Notes: generated by a model not told the origin, from the sequence alone. 64,000 nt of DNA from RYN-230 sp963768945 (GCA_963768945.1 CAVYJW010000001.1:62001-126000); one strand, 5' to 3'; counted from the first letter of the stretch, positions 1 through 8,569 are shown. Program-made: numbers and translations.

Positions 1-192
1 CCGGCCCGGCGCGGCGGCTCGGTCGGGTTCACCTGAAGTGGGAGCGGGTTCGGGGCAGGAAAGATCTGGGACGGCAGGCAAGACTCTTGTCCGTGAGCCC
101 CTCGCGCGCAACCGAAACGAACGACTATCCCGTTTTGCCCCGGATTAATGCGGTCTCCGGGACCGTCGCCGAGGGGCAGCAGAGGAGGGGTT

Positions 193-735
193 ATGGGTCA
201 ACTCGGCTCAATCGAAGGTAACACCCCGCGGGTGCATCCGGACGCCTGGGTCGCCCCTGGGGTGATCCTGGTCGGCCGGGTCACGCTGGGCCCGGGTGCG
301 AGCGTCTGGTATGGGTCCGTGCTGCGCGCCGACGACGACGAGATCATCGTCGGCCGGGACTGCAACATCCAGGACCAGTGCTGCCTGCACGTGGACCGGG
401 GCGAGCCGGCCGTGCTCGGCGAGCGGGTCAGCCTGGGGCACCGTGCCATCGTGCACGGGGCGCAGGTTGACGAGGGTGCGCTGGTCGGCATCGGGGCTAT
501 CGTGCTCGGCCGGGCCCGGATCGGCGCGGGCTCCCTGGTGGCGGCGGGCACGGTCGTCCGGCCCGGCCAGCAGGTCCCGGAGGGGGTGCTGATAGCCGGA
601 GTCCCCGGCCGGATCGTCCGCGACCTGACCGACGCCGATCGGGCCACGTTCTCCGGCACCGCCGCCAACTACCGGGCCCGGGCCGCGGTGCATCGCGGCG
701 CGGACTGGCGTGATCTCCCTGCCGATCCGGGATAA
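193..735 (+). CDS. gamma carbonic anhydrase family protein (left-handed beta-helix)
   Basis: A 180-residue hexapeptide-repeat protein of the gamma-carbonic-anhydrase/YrdA/PaaY group, a trimeric left-handed beta-helix that binds metal at subunit interfaces. Repeated small/hydrophobic hexads run from about residue 20 to 155. The three expected metal-ligand histidines are visible as H66 (CCLHVD) and H83 and H88 (LGHRAIVHG). The ATG at 193 is chosen over an upstream start at 148 because GAGGAGG lies just before it and family members begin near this point. The C-terminal helix (about 158-175) is also typical. Whether it hydrates CO2 or is only carbonic-anhydrase-like cannot be told from sequence. 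Confidence 0.9.
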   Translation: MGQLGSIEGNTPRVHPDAWVAPGVILVGRVTLGPGASVWYGSVLRADDDEIIVGRDCNIQDQCCLHVDRGEPAVLGERVSLGHRAIVHGAQVDEGALVGIGAIVLGRARIGAGSLVAAGTVVRPGQQVPEGVLIAGVPGRIVRDLTDADRATFSGTAANYRARAAVHRGADWRDLPADPG

Positions 736-957
736 ATACACGGCGGCGCTCACTTCACCAGTCACACCGGCCACAATGAGGCGCGGCACCCCTCTACCGT
801 ACCGAGGAACTCATCGCCCACCGCTTCTTGTAATTGTTACCGGGGTTCTGGGTAAAATCCCACTTGAGGGTGGTCCAGAAATGACCCTGATGGGTCATGC
901 GGGGGCATAGGGCCGCGTCGTAACCTTGTGGTCAGGCTTCCGCGAATCCGCTTGGCG

Positions 958-1134
958 ATGGAGGTGGGCGCGGTGCGCGAGACTCTCGATCTTCGCGTCC
1001 CCGATCGCGTGGCGCTCGACGAAATCGAGCTCTACGCCGAGGTTCTCAGCGCGGTGGCGGTGCGGGACCAGCCGCTGACCGACGCGGAACTCGACGCGGT
1101 GCTGGGCATCGAGGCCGTGGTCCGGGTCGACTAG
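958..1134 (+). CDS. small conserved-looking hypothetical protein
   Basis: A 58-residue acidic protein beginning MEVGAVRETLDLRVPD; a GTG at 928 would add ten residues. It has no membrane segment, cysteine or recognisable motif. Composition and the amphipathic pattern near the C-terminus (DAELDAVLGIEAVV) look protein-like, and it lies in the gap between the carbonic-anhydrase-like gene and the minus-strand mshD, tail to tail with the latter. Function unknown; start uncertain. Confidence 0.45.
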   Translation: MEVGAVRETLDLRVPDRVALDEIELYAEVLSAVAVRDQPLTDAELDAVLGIEAVVRVD

Positions 1135-1148
1135 TGCGGCGGGCCGGA

Positions 1149-2282
1149 TCACCCCCCGGCCGGATACCGGAACATCACGTCGGTGCCCTGGTGGGCGAAG
1201 CCCAGTGACTCATACAGCCGGATGGCCGGCGTGTTGTCCTCGTCCACGTAGAGCATGACCTCGGGCAGTCCGCGGGAACGCAGGTAGTGCAGCCCGGCCA
1301 GGGTCAGCGCGCGCCCCAGGCCGCCGCCCTGCCCGGCCGGGTCCACCCCCACCACGTACACTTCGCCGATGGGCTCGTGGCCGGCGGCCGGATTTCCGTT
1401 ATCTGCCGTGCCGTGGATCTTGGTCCAGTGGAAACCGGCCAGCTTGCCGTCCCGCTCAGCCAGGAAGAACCCGTCCGGGTCGAACCAGGGCTCACGTTCC
1501 CGCAGCGACAGGTCCTGCGCCGTCCAGGCGCCCTGCTCCGGGTGATGCGCGAAGGCCCGCCGGTTGAGGTTCAGCCAGGCCGCCTCGTCCGCGCCCGCGG
1601 AGAACGTGCGCAGCGTGACCCCGGGTGGAAACGCCGGGACCGCCGGCAGGTCCGCCAGCGGCCGGTGCATCGTCCAGAGCGACCGGATCCGTGCGAAGCC
1701 GGCCCGGGCCGCCAGGGCGCGGGCGGCGGGCAGGTCACCGTGAGCCCACACGCGCAGCGGGTGCGGGGCCGCCTCGGCCAGCAGCGCGCGGACCAGGGCC
1801 AGCCCGAACCCGCGACCACGGTAGTCCGGGTGGATCACCAGTTCCGCGGCCGGCCCTCCGGCCGGATCAGCCGGATCGGCCGGATCCAGGTGGCCATATC
1901 CGGCCAGCACGCGGCCGGCCGGTTCGGGCCGGCGGGTTCGGGCGGGCCGGTTCGGGGCGGGCTGGCACGGGGCTGGCACGGGGCCGGCTGGCACGGGGCC
2001 GGCCGGTTCGGGGCGGGCTGGCACGGGGCGGGCTGGTTCGTGGCGGGCCGGCTCGTGGGCGGGTGTCAGCAGCAGGTTGCGGGACTGCGGGTCGCCGCCG
2101 TACCGCAGATCCAGCAGCACCGGCTCCGACAGCGGTCCGATCGCGTCCCGTTCGGCGGCCGCTCCGGCCAGCCGGAGCACCCGGGCGGCTGCTGCCTCCG
2201 CCAGCGGCCCGGTCACCGTGATGAGCGGGCCCTCATCCCCGGCGCCCGGCGGCGCGTCAGCGCCGGTCGGCCGGTGCGGCAC
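1149..2282 (-). CDS. mshD: mycothiol synthase (mycothiol acetyltransferase)
   Basis: MshD acetylates the cysteine amine of Cys-GlcN-Ins with acetyl-CoA, the last step of mycothiol synthesis. Two GNAT domains are present: the first has the acetyl-CoA loop PDYRGRGFGLAL, the second PAGQGGGLGRAL followed by a YVDEDN..AIRLYESLGF ending typical of the family. The GTG at 2282 follows AAGGAAG and overlaps the end of glnR by 26 bases; a second GTG at 2216 is an alternative. The order glnR-mshD-(pho/pst genes nearby) is also found in mycobacteria and streptomycetes. Odd feature: about 50 residues rich in Pro, Ala, Arg and Glu (1905-2065) interrupt the N-terminal domain and are encoded by tandem DNA repeats, longer than in ordinary MshD. 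Confidence 0.88.
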   Translation of the reverse strand: MPHRPTGADAPPGAGDEGPLITVTGPLAEAAAARVLRLAGAAAERDAIGPLSEPVLLDLRYGGDPQSRNLLLTPAHEPARHEPARPVPARPEPAGPVPAGPVPAPCQPAPNRPARTRRPEPAGRVLAGYGHLDPADPADPAGGPAAELVIHPDYRGRGFGLALVRALLAEAAPHPLRVWAHGDLPAARALAARAGFARIRSLWTMHRPLADLPAVPAFPPGVTLRTFSAGADEAAWLNLNRRAFAHHPEQGAWTAQDLSLREREPWFDPDGFFLAERDGKLAGFHWTKIHGTADNGNPAAGHEPIGEVYVVGVDPAGQGGGLGRALTLAGLHYLRSRGLPEVMLYVDEDNTPAIRLYESLGFAHQGTDVMFRYPAGG

Positions 2283-3099
2283 TGGCTTCCTTGTGCGGGG
2301 TGCCCTGGTGCGGCGCCCCGCCCTGCGCCTGCGGGTCGTCCACGGCCAGGCCGTCCGCCTCGGTGACGCCCCCGTTCGCCTGATCGGAGTCCGCACGGGA
2401 GGCCCGCGGGATCCGCCCCTCGTCGCTGCCCTTGGCCGGGACGAAGCGGTAGCCCACGTTGCGGACGGTGCCGATCAGCGCCTCGTGCTCGGTGCCGAGC
2501 TTGGCCCGCAGGCGCCGCACGTGCACGTCCACCGTGCGGGTACCGCCGAAGTAGTCGTAGCCCCAGACCTCCTGGAGCAGGTGAGCCCGCGTGAACACCC
2601 GTCCCGGGTGCTGGGCGAGGAACTTCAGCAGCTCGAATTCCTTGAACGTCAGGTCGAGGGCGCGGGTGCGCAGCCGGGCCGTGTAGGTGGCCTCGTCGAT
2701 AGCCAGATCGCCGGAGCGGATCTCGTCCGGGGCGGCCGGTGCCAGGCTGGCCTTGCGGCCGATGGCCAGCCGCAGTCTGGCCTCCACCTCGGCCGGCCCG
2801 GCGGTGTGCAGAATCACATCGTCGGCGCCCCACTCGGCGGTCACCGCCGCCAGGCCACCCTCGGTGACCACGGCCAGCAGCGGAGCGTCCAGGCTGGCCG
2901 TGCGCAGCAGCAGGCACAGGCTCCTGGCCTGGGCCAGGTCTCGCCGGGCGTCCACCAGGATGGCGTCCGGGAGCGGTGCGTCCGCCAGGACAGGCACCTC
3001 AGGCGGCGCGACACGCACGCTATGCAGCAGCAATCCCAGGGAAGGAAGGATTTCCGGCGCAGGCTCCAGCGCAGCGGTGAGCAGCAGCAGGTCGCTCAC
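2257..3099 (-). CDS. glnR: GlnR-type OmpR/PhoB-family transcriptional regulator
   Basis: A 280-residue orphan response regulator resembling actinobacterial GlnR, which controls glnA, amtB, nitrite reductase and other nitrogen genes. The N-terminal receiver-like domain (about 1-115) begins MSDLLLLTAALEPAPEILP, very close to the known GlnR start, and there is no histidine kinase gene beside it. The C-terminal winged helix (about 130-225) contains LTFKEFELLKFLAQHPGR and GGTRTVDVHVRRLRAKLG. A variable Ala/Asp/Gln-rich tail follows. Start is GTG at 3099. The mshD neighbour supports the assignment because this pairing is conserved in Mycobacterium. It is transcribed divergently from the MoaD-like gene. 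Confidence 0.9.
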   Translation of the reverse strand: MSDLLLLTAALEPAPEILPSLGLLLHSVRVAPPEVPVLADAPLPDAILVDARRDLAQARSLCLLLRTASLDAPLLAVVTEGGLAAVTAEWGADDVILHTAGPAEVEARLRLAIGRKASLAPAAPDEIRSGDLAIDEATYTARLRTRALDLTFKEFELLKFLAQHPGRVFTRAHLLQEVWGYDYFGGTRTVDVHVRRLRAKLGTEHEALIGTVRNVGYRFVPAKGSDEGRIPRASRADSDQANGGVTEADGLAVDDPQAQGGAPHQGTPHKEASAAPADRR

Positions 3100-3230
3100 G
3101 GTGCTGCCACCTCCGCACTATGGTCCCTTGTGGGAGAACTGTGGGTCTCTTGGGGAGAAACTACCCATCAACGCACACAAGGACCCGTCGGCGGCATTGC
3201 CCGGATCCGATGTGAGCGAGGATAGCGGAC

Positions 3231-3509
3231 ATGAGCACAGTGACGTTGCGCTACTGGGCTGCGGCGAAGCAGGCCGCGGGGGTCGCCGAGGAGACGATCA
3301 GCGCCGAAACGCTCGCCGCCGCCCTCGACACGGCGCTGGCCGCGCGTGAGCGGAATGCCGCCTCTGGCGCGGACTGCGACCTCCGGGCGGTTCTGGCCAG
3401 GTCCTCCTTCCTGGTCAACGGCAGTCCGGTGGGCAGCCGCGCGCCCGAGACCGTGGCCCTGCGGGAGGCGGCGGTGGTCGAGGTCCTGCCGCCGTTCGCC
3501 GGGGGATGA
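3231..3509 (+). CDS. MoaD/ThiS-family sulfur carrier protein
   Basis: A 92-residue ubiquitin-fold protein ending VVEVLPPFAGG; the terminal Gly-Gly is the site that is adenylated and thiocarboxylated in MoaD/ThiS carriers. LRYWAAAKQAAG near the start and FLVNGSP in the middle fit the MoaD branch (molybdopterin synthase small subunit). No moaE or moeB gene lies beside it, so it may instead serve another sulfur transfer. Start ATG at 3231 lies 131 bases from the divergent glnR start. Confidence 0.85.
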   Translation: MSTVTLRYWAAAKQAAGVAEETISAETLAAALDTALAARERNAASGADCDLRAVLARSSFLVNGSPVGSRAPETVALREAAVVEVLPPFAGG

Positions 3510-3624
3510 TGGCCTCCATCCGCGGGGGATCCGCGGGGGATCCCCCAGGGGACGAACGCCGCCAGCCTGGCGGAAGGCCGGCCGGCCGGTGAACCGGTTC
3601 GCCAGGCGGCCCGTTACCTAGGTC

Positions 3625-4170
3625 GTGGCACATCAGCGCGGGACCCAGCGCCGCGAGCCCAGCGAGCGGGCCTGTGACGAGGCACTCGTCCGCGCGCTCT
3701 ACGCCGAGCACGCGGCGCCGCTGCTGCGTTACGCGCTCCGGCTCACCAGCGGCGACCGGCAACGGGCGGAAGATATAGTGCAGGAAACCTTGCTCCGGGC
3801 CTGGCTCCACCCCGAGGCGATCGCGGAGCGCCCGGCCCGTCCCTGGCTTTTCGCCGTGGCGAGGAACCTCGCGGTGGACTCGCACCGGGCCCGCAACGCG
3901 CGGCCACGGGAAGTCGGCGAGGCGGCGCTGGAACTGGTACCCGTGGCCGACGAGGCGGATCGCGTGCTCGAATCCTGGGCGGTGGCTGACGCCCTGCGTG
4001 ACCTGCGGCCAGAACACCGGCAGGTGCTGGTGCAGACCTACTACCTCGGCCGTTCGGTCGCGGAGGCCGCTGCGGAACTCGGTATCCCGGGCGGCACAGT
4101 GAAATCTCGGACGTTCTATGCGCTCAAGGCGCTCAAACTGGCGCTTGAGGAACGGGGGCTCGCGCCATGA
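3625..4170 (+). CDS. ECF-family RNA polymerase sigma factor
   Basis: A 181-residue sigma-70 family factor of the ECF type with only regions 2 and 4. Region 2 (about 25-95) includes AEDIVQETLLRAW and WLFAVARNLAVDSHR; region 4 (about 120-175) includes the helix-turn-helix VAEAAAELGIPGGTVKSRT. It resembles the SigL/SigK-like group. Start is GTG at 3625. The next gene, overlapping by four bases, encodes a membrane anti-sigma factor, so the pair should form a signal-responsive switch. Its target promoters are not evident in the window. Confidence 0.92.
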   Translation: MAHQRGTQRREPSERACDEALVRALYAEHAAPLLRYALRLTSGDRQRAEDIVQETLLRAWLHPEAIAERPARPWLFAVARNLAVDSHRARNARPREVGEAALELVPVADEADRVLESWAVADALRDLRPEHRQVLVQTYYLGRSVAEAAAELGIPGGTVKSRTFYALKALKLALEERGLAP

Positions 4171-4877
4171 CCGGCTCAGCGGACTGCCGCGACATCCGGC
4201 ACGCGCTCGGTGTCTACGTGCTGGGGGCGATCGATCCTGCCGAGCGCACCATGGTGGACGTTCACCTGAGCGACTGCCCGGAGTGCCGTGAGGAACTGGC
4301 CGGCCTGGCTGGCCTGCCGGCCCTGCTGCGCCGGATCCCGGTCGGTGAGGCCCAGCAGGTGGCCGACGATGACCTCGATGAGCTGCCAGGCCCCGAGGTG
4401 CCCTCCGAGCAGATGCTTCACTCGCTGCTGGCCCGCACGACGGGGGCCCGCCAGGCCCGCCGGTGGCGTAACCTGGCCGCCGCCGCGGCCCTGGTTCTCG
4501 TCGCCGGGGCAGGCGGGGCAGCGGGGTGGGGCGCCCTGCACCACGCCGGAGGCGCCGGCAGCCCGCTGGCGGCCACGCACTTCACGTCGGTGTCCGCGAC
4601 CAACCCGGCCACGCACGTGGCCGCGACCATCCGGTACGCGGCCCAGGACTGGGGCACGGCGCTGGATACGCGGGTGAGAAACGTTCCCGCCGGGGCGCGC
4701 TGCGAGCTCGTGGTCACCGACTCCAGCGGGCACAGGACCGTCGTCGGCGGCTGGACGACCACCTACGACGAGGGCTCCGTGTGGTACCCCGGCTCGTCCT
4801 CGGTTGTGCTGGCCAGCGTGCGCAGCTTCGAGGTCACCTCGAAGGGCAAGGTCCTGGTCAAAGTCATGGCCCGCTAG
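4167..4877 (+). CDS. anti-sigma factor with ZAS zinc-finger domain
   Basis: A 236-residue membrane protein translationally coupled (ATGA) to the ECF sigma gene. The cytoplasmic N-terminus carries the zinc anti-sigma signature H33-x3-C37-x2-C40 (HLSDCPEC), which in this family binds zinc and can sense thiol oxidation. One transmembrane helix spans about residues 95-118 (LAAAAALVLVAGAGGAAGW). The extracytoplasmic part (about 120-236) is a Ser/Thr/Val-rich beta domain of unknown ligand, as in RskA/RslA-like proteins. It most likely holds the upstream sigma factor inactive at the membrane. Confidence 0.9.
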   Translation: MTGSADCRDIRHALGVYVLGAIDPAERTMVDVHLSDCPECREELAGLAGLPALLRRIPVGEAQQVADDDLDELPGPEVPSEQMLHSLLARTTGARQARRWRNLAAAAALVLVAGAGGAAGWGALHHAGGAGSPLAATHFTSVSATNPATHVAATIRYAAQDWGTALDTRVRNVPAGARCELVVTDSSGHRTVVGGWTTTYDEGSVWYPGSSSVVLASVRSFEVTSKGKVLVKVMAR

Positions 4878-4888
4878 CGGCTCCCTCT

Positions 4889-4929
4889 GGGCCTTACCGG
4901 GAGGGCCTTACCGGGAGGGCTTACCGGGA
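4889..4929 (+). repeat. 14-bp tandem repeat, three copies
   Basis: Units GGGCCTTACCGGGA at 4889-4902 and 4903-4916 and a 13-base variant at 4917-4929, filling the space between the anti-sigma stop and the thioredoxin start. The unit is not a multiple of three and lies outside genes; the last copy supplies the bases just before the ATG at 4935. Confidence 0.85.
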
Positions 4930-4934
4930 ATGGG

Positions 4935-5387
4935 ATGGGCCGGGATCACGCTGTAAACGCCGTGATAGGTGGACTTATCGCGTGCCTGGTGGTCCTGGCC
5001 GGGGCAACGGCGTTCGGGATGGCCTGGCGCCGCCGGAACGGCAGGCTGGCCGGCCCCCGGTCTGCCGCCGGCGGCCTGCGGCTCGGCGTGGCCGAGCTGG
5101 GCCAGCCCCTCGGCCCCCGGGCCACGCTGCTGCAATTTTCCTCGGAGTTCTGCGCGCCGTGCCGCGCCACGCACCGGATCCTGGCCGAGGTGGCCAGCGG
5201 CGCGGAAGGGGTCCGGCACGTCAACGTGGACGCGGGCGAGCGGATGGACCTGGTCCGCCTGCTCGACGTGCGGCGCACCCCTACCGTGTTCGTGCTGGGG
5301 CCCGATGGGCAGATCGCGCGGCGGGGGAGCGGCCTGATGGACAAGGCCGAGGTCATGGACGCCCTGGGCGAAATCCGGTATGGATAA
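4935..5387 (+). CDS. membrane-anchored thioredoxin-domain protein
   Basis: A 150-residue protein with one N-terminal transmembrane segment (about 8-28) followed by a thioredoxin fold. The active-site motif is CAPC (C73, C76; FCAPCRATHRIL), and the cis-proline region is RRTPTVFVLGPDG. The topology places the redox site outside the membrane if the basic RRRNGR after the helix were extracytoplasmic, or inside by the positive-inside rule, so the side is uncertain. The following genes (DUF4395, rhodanese, DUF1416) form a set also conserved in streptomycetes, suggesting a role in sulfur transfer or thiol redox chemistry. Confidence 0.85.
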   Translation: MGRDHAVNAVIGGLIACLVVLAGATAFGMAWRRRNGRLAGPRSAAGGLRLGVAELGQPLGPRATLLQFSSEFCAPCRATHRILAEVASGAEGVRHVNVDAGERMDLVRLLDVRRTPTVFVLGPDGQIARRGSGLMDKAEVMDALGEIRYG

Positions 5388-5409
5388 TTTCCTACCGAAA
5401 AGGTGGGAA

Positions 5410-5438
5410 GTGACACGGGGGCTGCCGGCGCATACCAT
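5410..5438 (+). promoter_or_regulatory. candidate sigma-70-like promoter
   Basis: GTGACA (5410-5415) and TACCAT (5433-5438) separated by 17 bases match the -35/-10 consensus 5/6 and 4/6. They lie in the 311-base gap between the thioredoxin stop and the DUF4395 start, which otherwise shows no gene. It could drive the DUF4395-rhodanese-DUF1416 operon. In G+C-rich DNA such matches are not conclusive. Confidence 0.3.
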
Positions 5439-5698
5439 CAGGGACGTGCTTTCCCTGGCCATCCCGGATGACTTGGCAGATGGCGGCCGGTCGCGGCCGC
5501 TGCTGACCAGGCGGCGCGTTGTGGATTACTGTCACATCGCCGCCGCGCTGTGTCCGGGTATGCCCTGCCTGCGGGGCCGTTCCTGAGTCCAGCGCGGCCG
5601 TGCGGCGCACGGCTATGTCGCCGGAAGGGCGCGGCTCGCAGGCAATTCCCGCGTCCTGGCCCGGTCCTGCCGAATCCCGCAAGAGGGAGATACCACTC

Positions 5699-6154
5699 AT
5701 GAGCGTCGATCCCAGGGGTCAGCGTTTCAACGCCATGCTGTCCGCCATTGTCCTGGTGCTTGTCCTGGTCACCGGCAGCGCGTGGCTGTTCGCATTCCAG
5801 GCGGTGGTCTTCGGTATCGGGGCCGTGTTCGGGCTCCGGTACGCGCCGTACGGCCTGATCTACCGGTTCGCGGTCCGGCCGCGGCTGGGGCCGCCGGCAG
5901 AGCTGGAGGCCGAGGCGCCACCGCGGTTCTCCCAGGCCGTGGGCCTGGTCATCAGCGTCATCGGGGTGATCGGGTATGCGGTCGGCATAGCCCCGCTGGG
6001 CATGGCCGCCGCGGCGGCGGCGCTCGCCGCGGCGTTTCTCAACGCAGCCTTCGGCTTCTGCCTGGGCTGCGAGATGTATCTGCTTATCAAACGACTCCGG
6101 CCCGGCCGCCAGGGGATGGCCGCCCCGGAGTCCGACAAGGAGGTTGCTCTATGA
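5699..6154 (+). CDS. DUF4395 integral membrane protein
   Basis: A 151-residue membrane protein with about four hydrophobic segments (roughly 11-32, 34-50, 81-98 and 100-125) and a Cys pair in FGFCLGCEMYLL near the C-terminus, typical of DUF4395. The ATG at 5699 follows AGAGGGAGA; the frame is open further upstream but without family likeness. Its stop overlaps the rhodanese start by four bases. DUF4395 proteins regularly accompany thioredoxins and sulfurtransferases, so a role in membrane sulfur or thiol handling is likely but unproven. Confidence 0.88.
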   Translation: MSVDPRGQRFNAMLSAIVLVLVLVTGSAWLFAFQAVVFGIGAVFGLRYAPYGLIYRFAVRPRLGPPAELEAEAPPRFSQAVGLVISVIGVIGYAVGIAPLGMAAAAAALAAAFLNAAFGFCLGCEMYLLIKRLRPGRQGMAAPESDKEVAL

Positions 6155-6993
6155 GCCGTCCAGACGTCCTGGTGGACGCCGACTGGGTGGAGGCCCACGC
6201 GGATGACCCGGGGGTGGCCATCGTCGAGGTGGACGAGGACACCAGCGCGTACGACACCGGGCATATCGCGAACGCCATCAAAATCGACTGGAAGAAGGAC
6301 CTGCAGGACCCCGTGCGCCGGGACTTCGTGGACAAGGCCGGCTTCGAGGCACTGCTGTCGGGGCGCGGGATTTCCAACGACGACACCGTGATCCTGTACG
6401 GCGGCAACAACAACTGGTTCGCCGCGTATGCCTACTGGTACTTCAAGCTGTACGGGCACCAGAACGTGAAGCTGCTCGACGGTGGCCGCAAGAAGTGGGA
6501 ACTCGACTCCCGCGAGCTGGTCAAAGACGTCCCGGACCGGCCCAAGACGTCCTACTCGGCCCAGGAGCAGGACGCAACGATCCGGGCCATGCGTGACGAG
6601 GTGGTGGCGGCCATCGGCAAGCGCAACCTGGTTGACGTGCGCTCGCCGGACGAGTTCTCCGGCCGCCTGCTCGCCCCGGCGCACCTGCCGCAGGAGCAGG
6701 CCCAGCGCGGCGGCCACATCCCCACCGCGAAGAACGTGCCCTGGTCCAAGGCGGCCAACGACAACGGCACGTTCAAGTCCGACGACGAGCTGCGCACCCT
6801 GTACGGGGACGAGGCCGGGCTGGACTTCGGCAAGGACACCATCGCGTACTGCCGGATCGGTGAGCGCTCCGCGCACACCTGGTTCGTCCTGCACGAGCTG
6901 CTCGACCAGCCTTCTGTCAAGAACTACGACGGCTCCTGGACCGAGTACGGCTCCCTGGTGGGCGTGCCGATCGAGCTGGGTGATGGCCAGTGA
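6151..6993 (+). CDS. thiosulfate sulfurtransferase (rhodanese)
   Basis: A 280-residue two-domain rhodanese of the actinobacterial CysA/SseA type. It would move sulfane sulfur from thiosulfate to cyanide or a physiological thiol acceptor. The inactive N-terminal domain (about 1-135) contains HIANAIKIDWKKDL; the catalytic domain (about 150-275) has the active-site cysteine C233 in YCRIGERS, the expected six-residue loop, plus LVDVRSPDEFSG. Start ATG at 6151 is coupled to DUF4395 (ATGA), and its stop overlaps the DUF1416 start (GTGA), so the three genes form one translational unit. Confidence 0.95.
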   Translation: MSRPDVLVDADWVEAHADDPGVAIVEVDEDTSAYDTGHIANAIKIDWKKDLQDPVRRDFVDKAGFEALLSGRGISNDDTVILYGGNNNWFAAYAYWYFKLYGHQNVKLLDGGRKKWELDSRELVKDVPDRPKTSYSAQEQDATIRAMRDEVVAAIGKRNLVDVRSPDEFSGRLLAPAHLPQEQAQRGGHIPTAKNVPWSKAANDNGTFKSDDELRTLYGDEAGLDFGKDTIAYCRIGERSAHTWFVLHELLDQPSVKNYDGSWTEYGSLVGVPIELGDGQ

Positions 6994-7322
6994 GCGGCCC
7001 AGGGGTGAGTGCACAGGTGAGCGCGGACGGGTGCGGGGCACCGGCAGGCGGCGCGGCCCGGCCCGCGGACGTGGGCAACCAGGCCGTGGTCGAGGGGCAC
7101 GTGACCCGCGGCGGCGAGGCGGTGGCCGTGGGCTACGCCCGGCTGCTCAATGAGGGCGGCGAGTTCGTCGCGGAGGTCCCGCTCGGCACGGACGGCGGGT
7201 TCCGCTTCTTCGCCGCCCCGGGCAGCTGGACGGTGCGGGTGCTCGCCCCCGGCGGGGTGAACACCGACCGGCCGGTGACCGCGGAAACCGGCCACGTGGC
7301 CGCGGTGGAGGTCAGCGTCTGA
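6990..7322 (+). CDS. DUF1416 family protein
   Basis: A 110-residue protein starting at GTG 6990, overlapping the rhodanese stop by four bases. It has the beta-rich, transthyretin-like pattern of DUF1416: VVEGHVTRGGEAVAVGYARLL, then GGFRFFAAPGSWTVRVL. No enzymatic residues are recognisable. The family is restricted mainly to actinobacteria and is almost always found directly after a thiosulfate sulfurtransferase gene, as here. Confidence 0.9.
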   Translation: MSGPGVSAQVSADGCGAPAGGAARPADVGNQAVVEGHVTRGGEAVAVGYARLLNEGGEFVAEVPLGTDGGFRFFAAPGSWTVRVLAPGGVNTDRPVTAETGHVAAVEVSV

Positions 7323-7343
7323 GGGGCAGCCTGCTTATCGGTA

Positions 7344-7382
7344 GCTGAAGGGGCGGGTGACTGCGGTCACCCGCCCTTCAGC
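7344..7382 (+). terminator. rho-independent-type hairpin after the sulfur operon
   Basis: GCTGAAGGGGCGGGTGAC pairs with GTCACCCGCCCTTCAGC around the loop TGCG, giving a 17-bp stem with one bulged G, 21 bases after the DUF1416 stop. No U-run follows, which is common for actinobacterial terminators. The gap 7323-7655 (333 bases) otherwise holds no gene; a GTTCACCTGAG near 7461 resembles one PHO-box unit but is not repeated at 11-bp spacing. Confidence 0.8.
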
Positions 7383-7655
7383 GGTGCTGGCCCAGCTCTG
7401 GATGCGTTCCGGCGTAGTCCCGCCTTGTTCATCTGCTTGTCAGGTTTCCCTCACCCAGACGTTCACCTGAGTGTCATCTTCGCTCCCTATCAAGGGGAGG
7501 TGGCCAGGGGAGACGGCAGCCTGGCCGGCGACCATCTCAGCGACGAGGGCGGCCCTCACTAGTGTCTCTTCAGGCTGATCCGGGACCCGTGGGTCCGCAG
7601 TCGGTGCCGAGCTGCCCGGCCTGGCGGTCATCGCATTTCCCCGGCGAAATGCGGG

Positions 7656-8468
7656 ATGACTGACGTCCGCGGGGACAGGCACGGCCAGGCGCCAGCGCCA
7701 GGCCGTCCCGCGGCCGCGAGCGTGCTCGCGGAGCGGATGGCAGCTGCCTTGCTGCACCACGAGCCTGGCTGGCGGCTGCCCCGTCACACCGCGCTCGCCC
7801 GCCGCTACAACGTGACCACGGCTGAGATCGACGCGGCGATCGAGCTGCTGGCGGCGCGGCACCTGCTTACCCGGCTGCCCGACGGCCAGGTATTCCGGGC
7901 CAGCCCGGCCGAGTACCGGGTCGCCCTGGAGGGATTGCCCGGTTTCGCTACGCGCGTCGACCCGATGGGTGGCGATCTGGCCTGCAAGAGCCGCAGCGTT
8001 TCCAGGCGGCGGCCCGCGGAAGACGTCGCCCGGGCGCTCGGCGTGCCGCCCGGTTGCGACGTGCTCACGATCCGCTGCCTGTGGACGGTGGGGGGCGAGC
8101 CCGCCGCCTTCTCGTCGAGCTACCTGCCGCCGCAGATGGAAGGGCTGGCCGGGGAATTGGCTAGCGCGTCATCGCCTGCCGTGCCCGCGCCGCTGCACAC
8201 CCGCCCCCGTGCCTTCCAGGTGGACTTCCAGCCGCCCGCCCCGGCGGTGGCCCGCAGCCTGCGGCTGTCCGCCGGAGAGTCGGCCGCCACGGTGACCTTG
8301 CGGTTCGAGGACCCCGCGCGGCCGGGGGTGATCGCACTGGCCGTTGCGGTGCTCCGGCCGGAGCTGTTCCGCATCGTGGTGGAGTCTGCGGGGATTCCGA
8401 CCCCTGCCGTCAGCCCGGAGGGCTCGCCCGGTGGCTGGACGCATACCTTGGATGGCGTGGAATCATGA
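7656..8468 (+). CDS. GntR-family transcriptional regulator with UTRA domain
   Basis: A 270-residue regulator. The N-terminal winged helix (about 20-85) has GWRLPRHTALARRYNVTTAEI followed by AAIELLAARHLL, as in the HutC subfamily. The C-terminal part (about 100-240) fits the UTRA ligand-binding fold, with EDVARALGVPPGCDVLTIRCLW and AAFSSSYLPP. The ligand is unknown. It precedes phoU by about 100 bases on the same strand, which hints at but does not prove a link to phosphate or carbon metabolism. Start ATG at 7656 has no strong ribosome binding site. Confidence 0.82.
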   Translation: MTDVRGDRHGQAPAPGRPAAASVLAERMAAALLHHEPGWRLPRHTALARRYNVTTAEIDAAIELLAARHLLTRLPDGQVFRASPAEYRVALEGLPGFATRVDPMGGDLACKSRSVSRRRPAEDVARALGVPPGCDVLTIRCLWTVGGEPAAFSSSYLPPQMEGLAGELASASSPAVPAPLHTRPRAFQVDFQPPAPAVARSLRLSAGESAATVTLRFEDPARPGVIALAVAVLRPELFRIVVESAGIPTPAVSPEGSPGGWTHTLDGVES

Positions 8469-8569
8469 CCGGGCATGGCTGGCCCCGAGACCGGCACGGC
8501 GAAGCGCAGGCCGCAACGAGCCCGCTACCGCTGGGTGCTGGCGGCCAGCGCGACCAGTAGGGTTTGGCT

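Noticed and set aside
7443..7471. PHO box before the GntR gene (GTTTCCC and GTTCACCTGAG)
   Set aside because: The two elements are 18 bases apart, not a multiple of 11, and there is no further unit.
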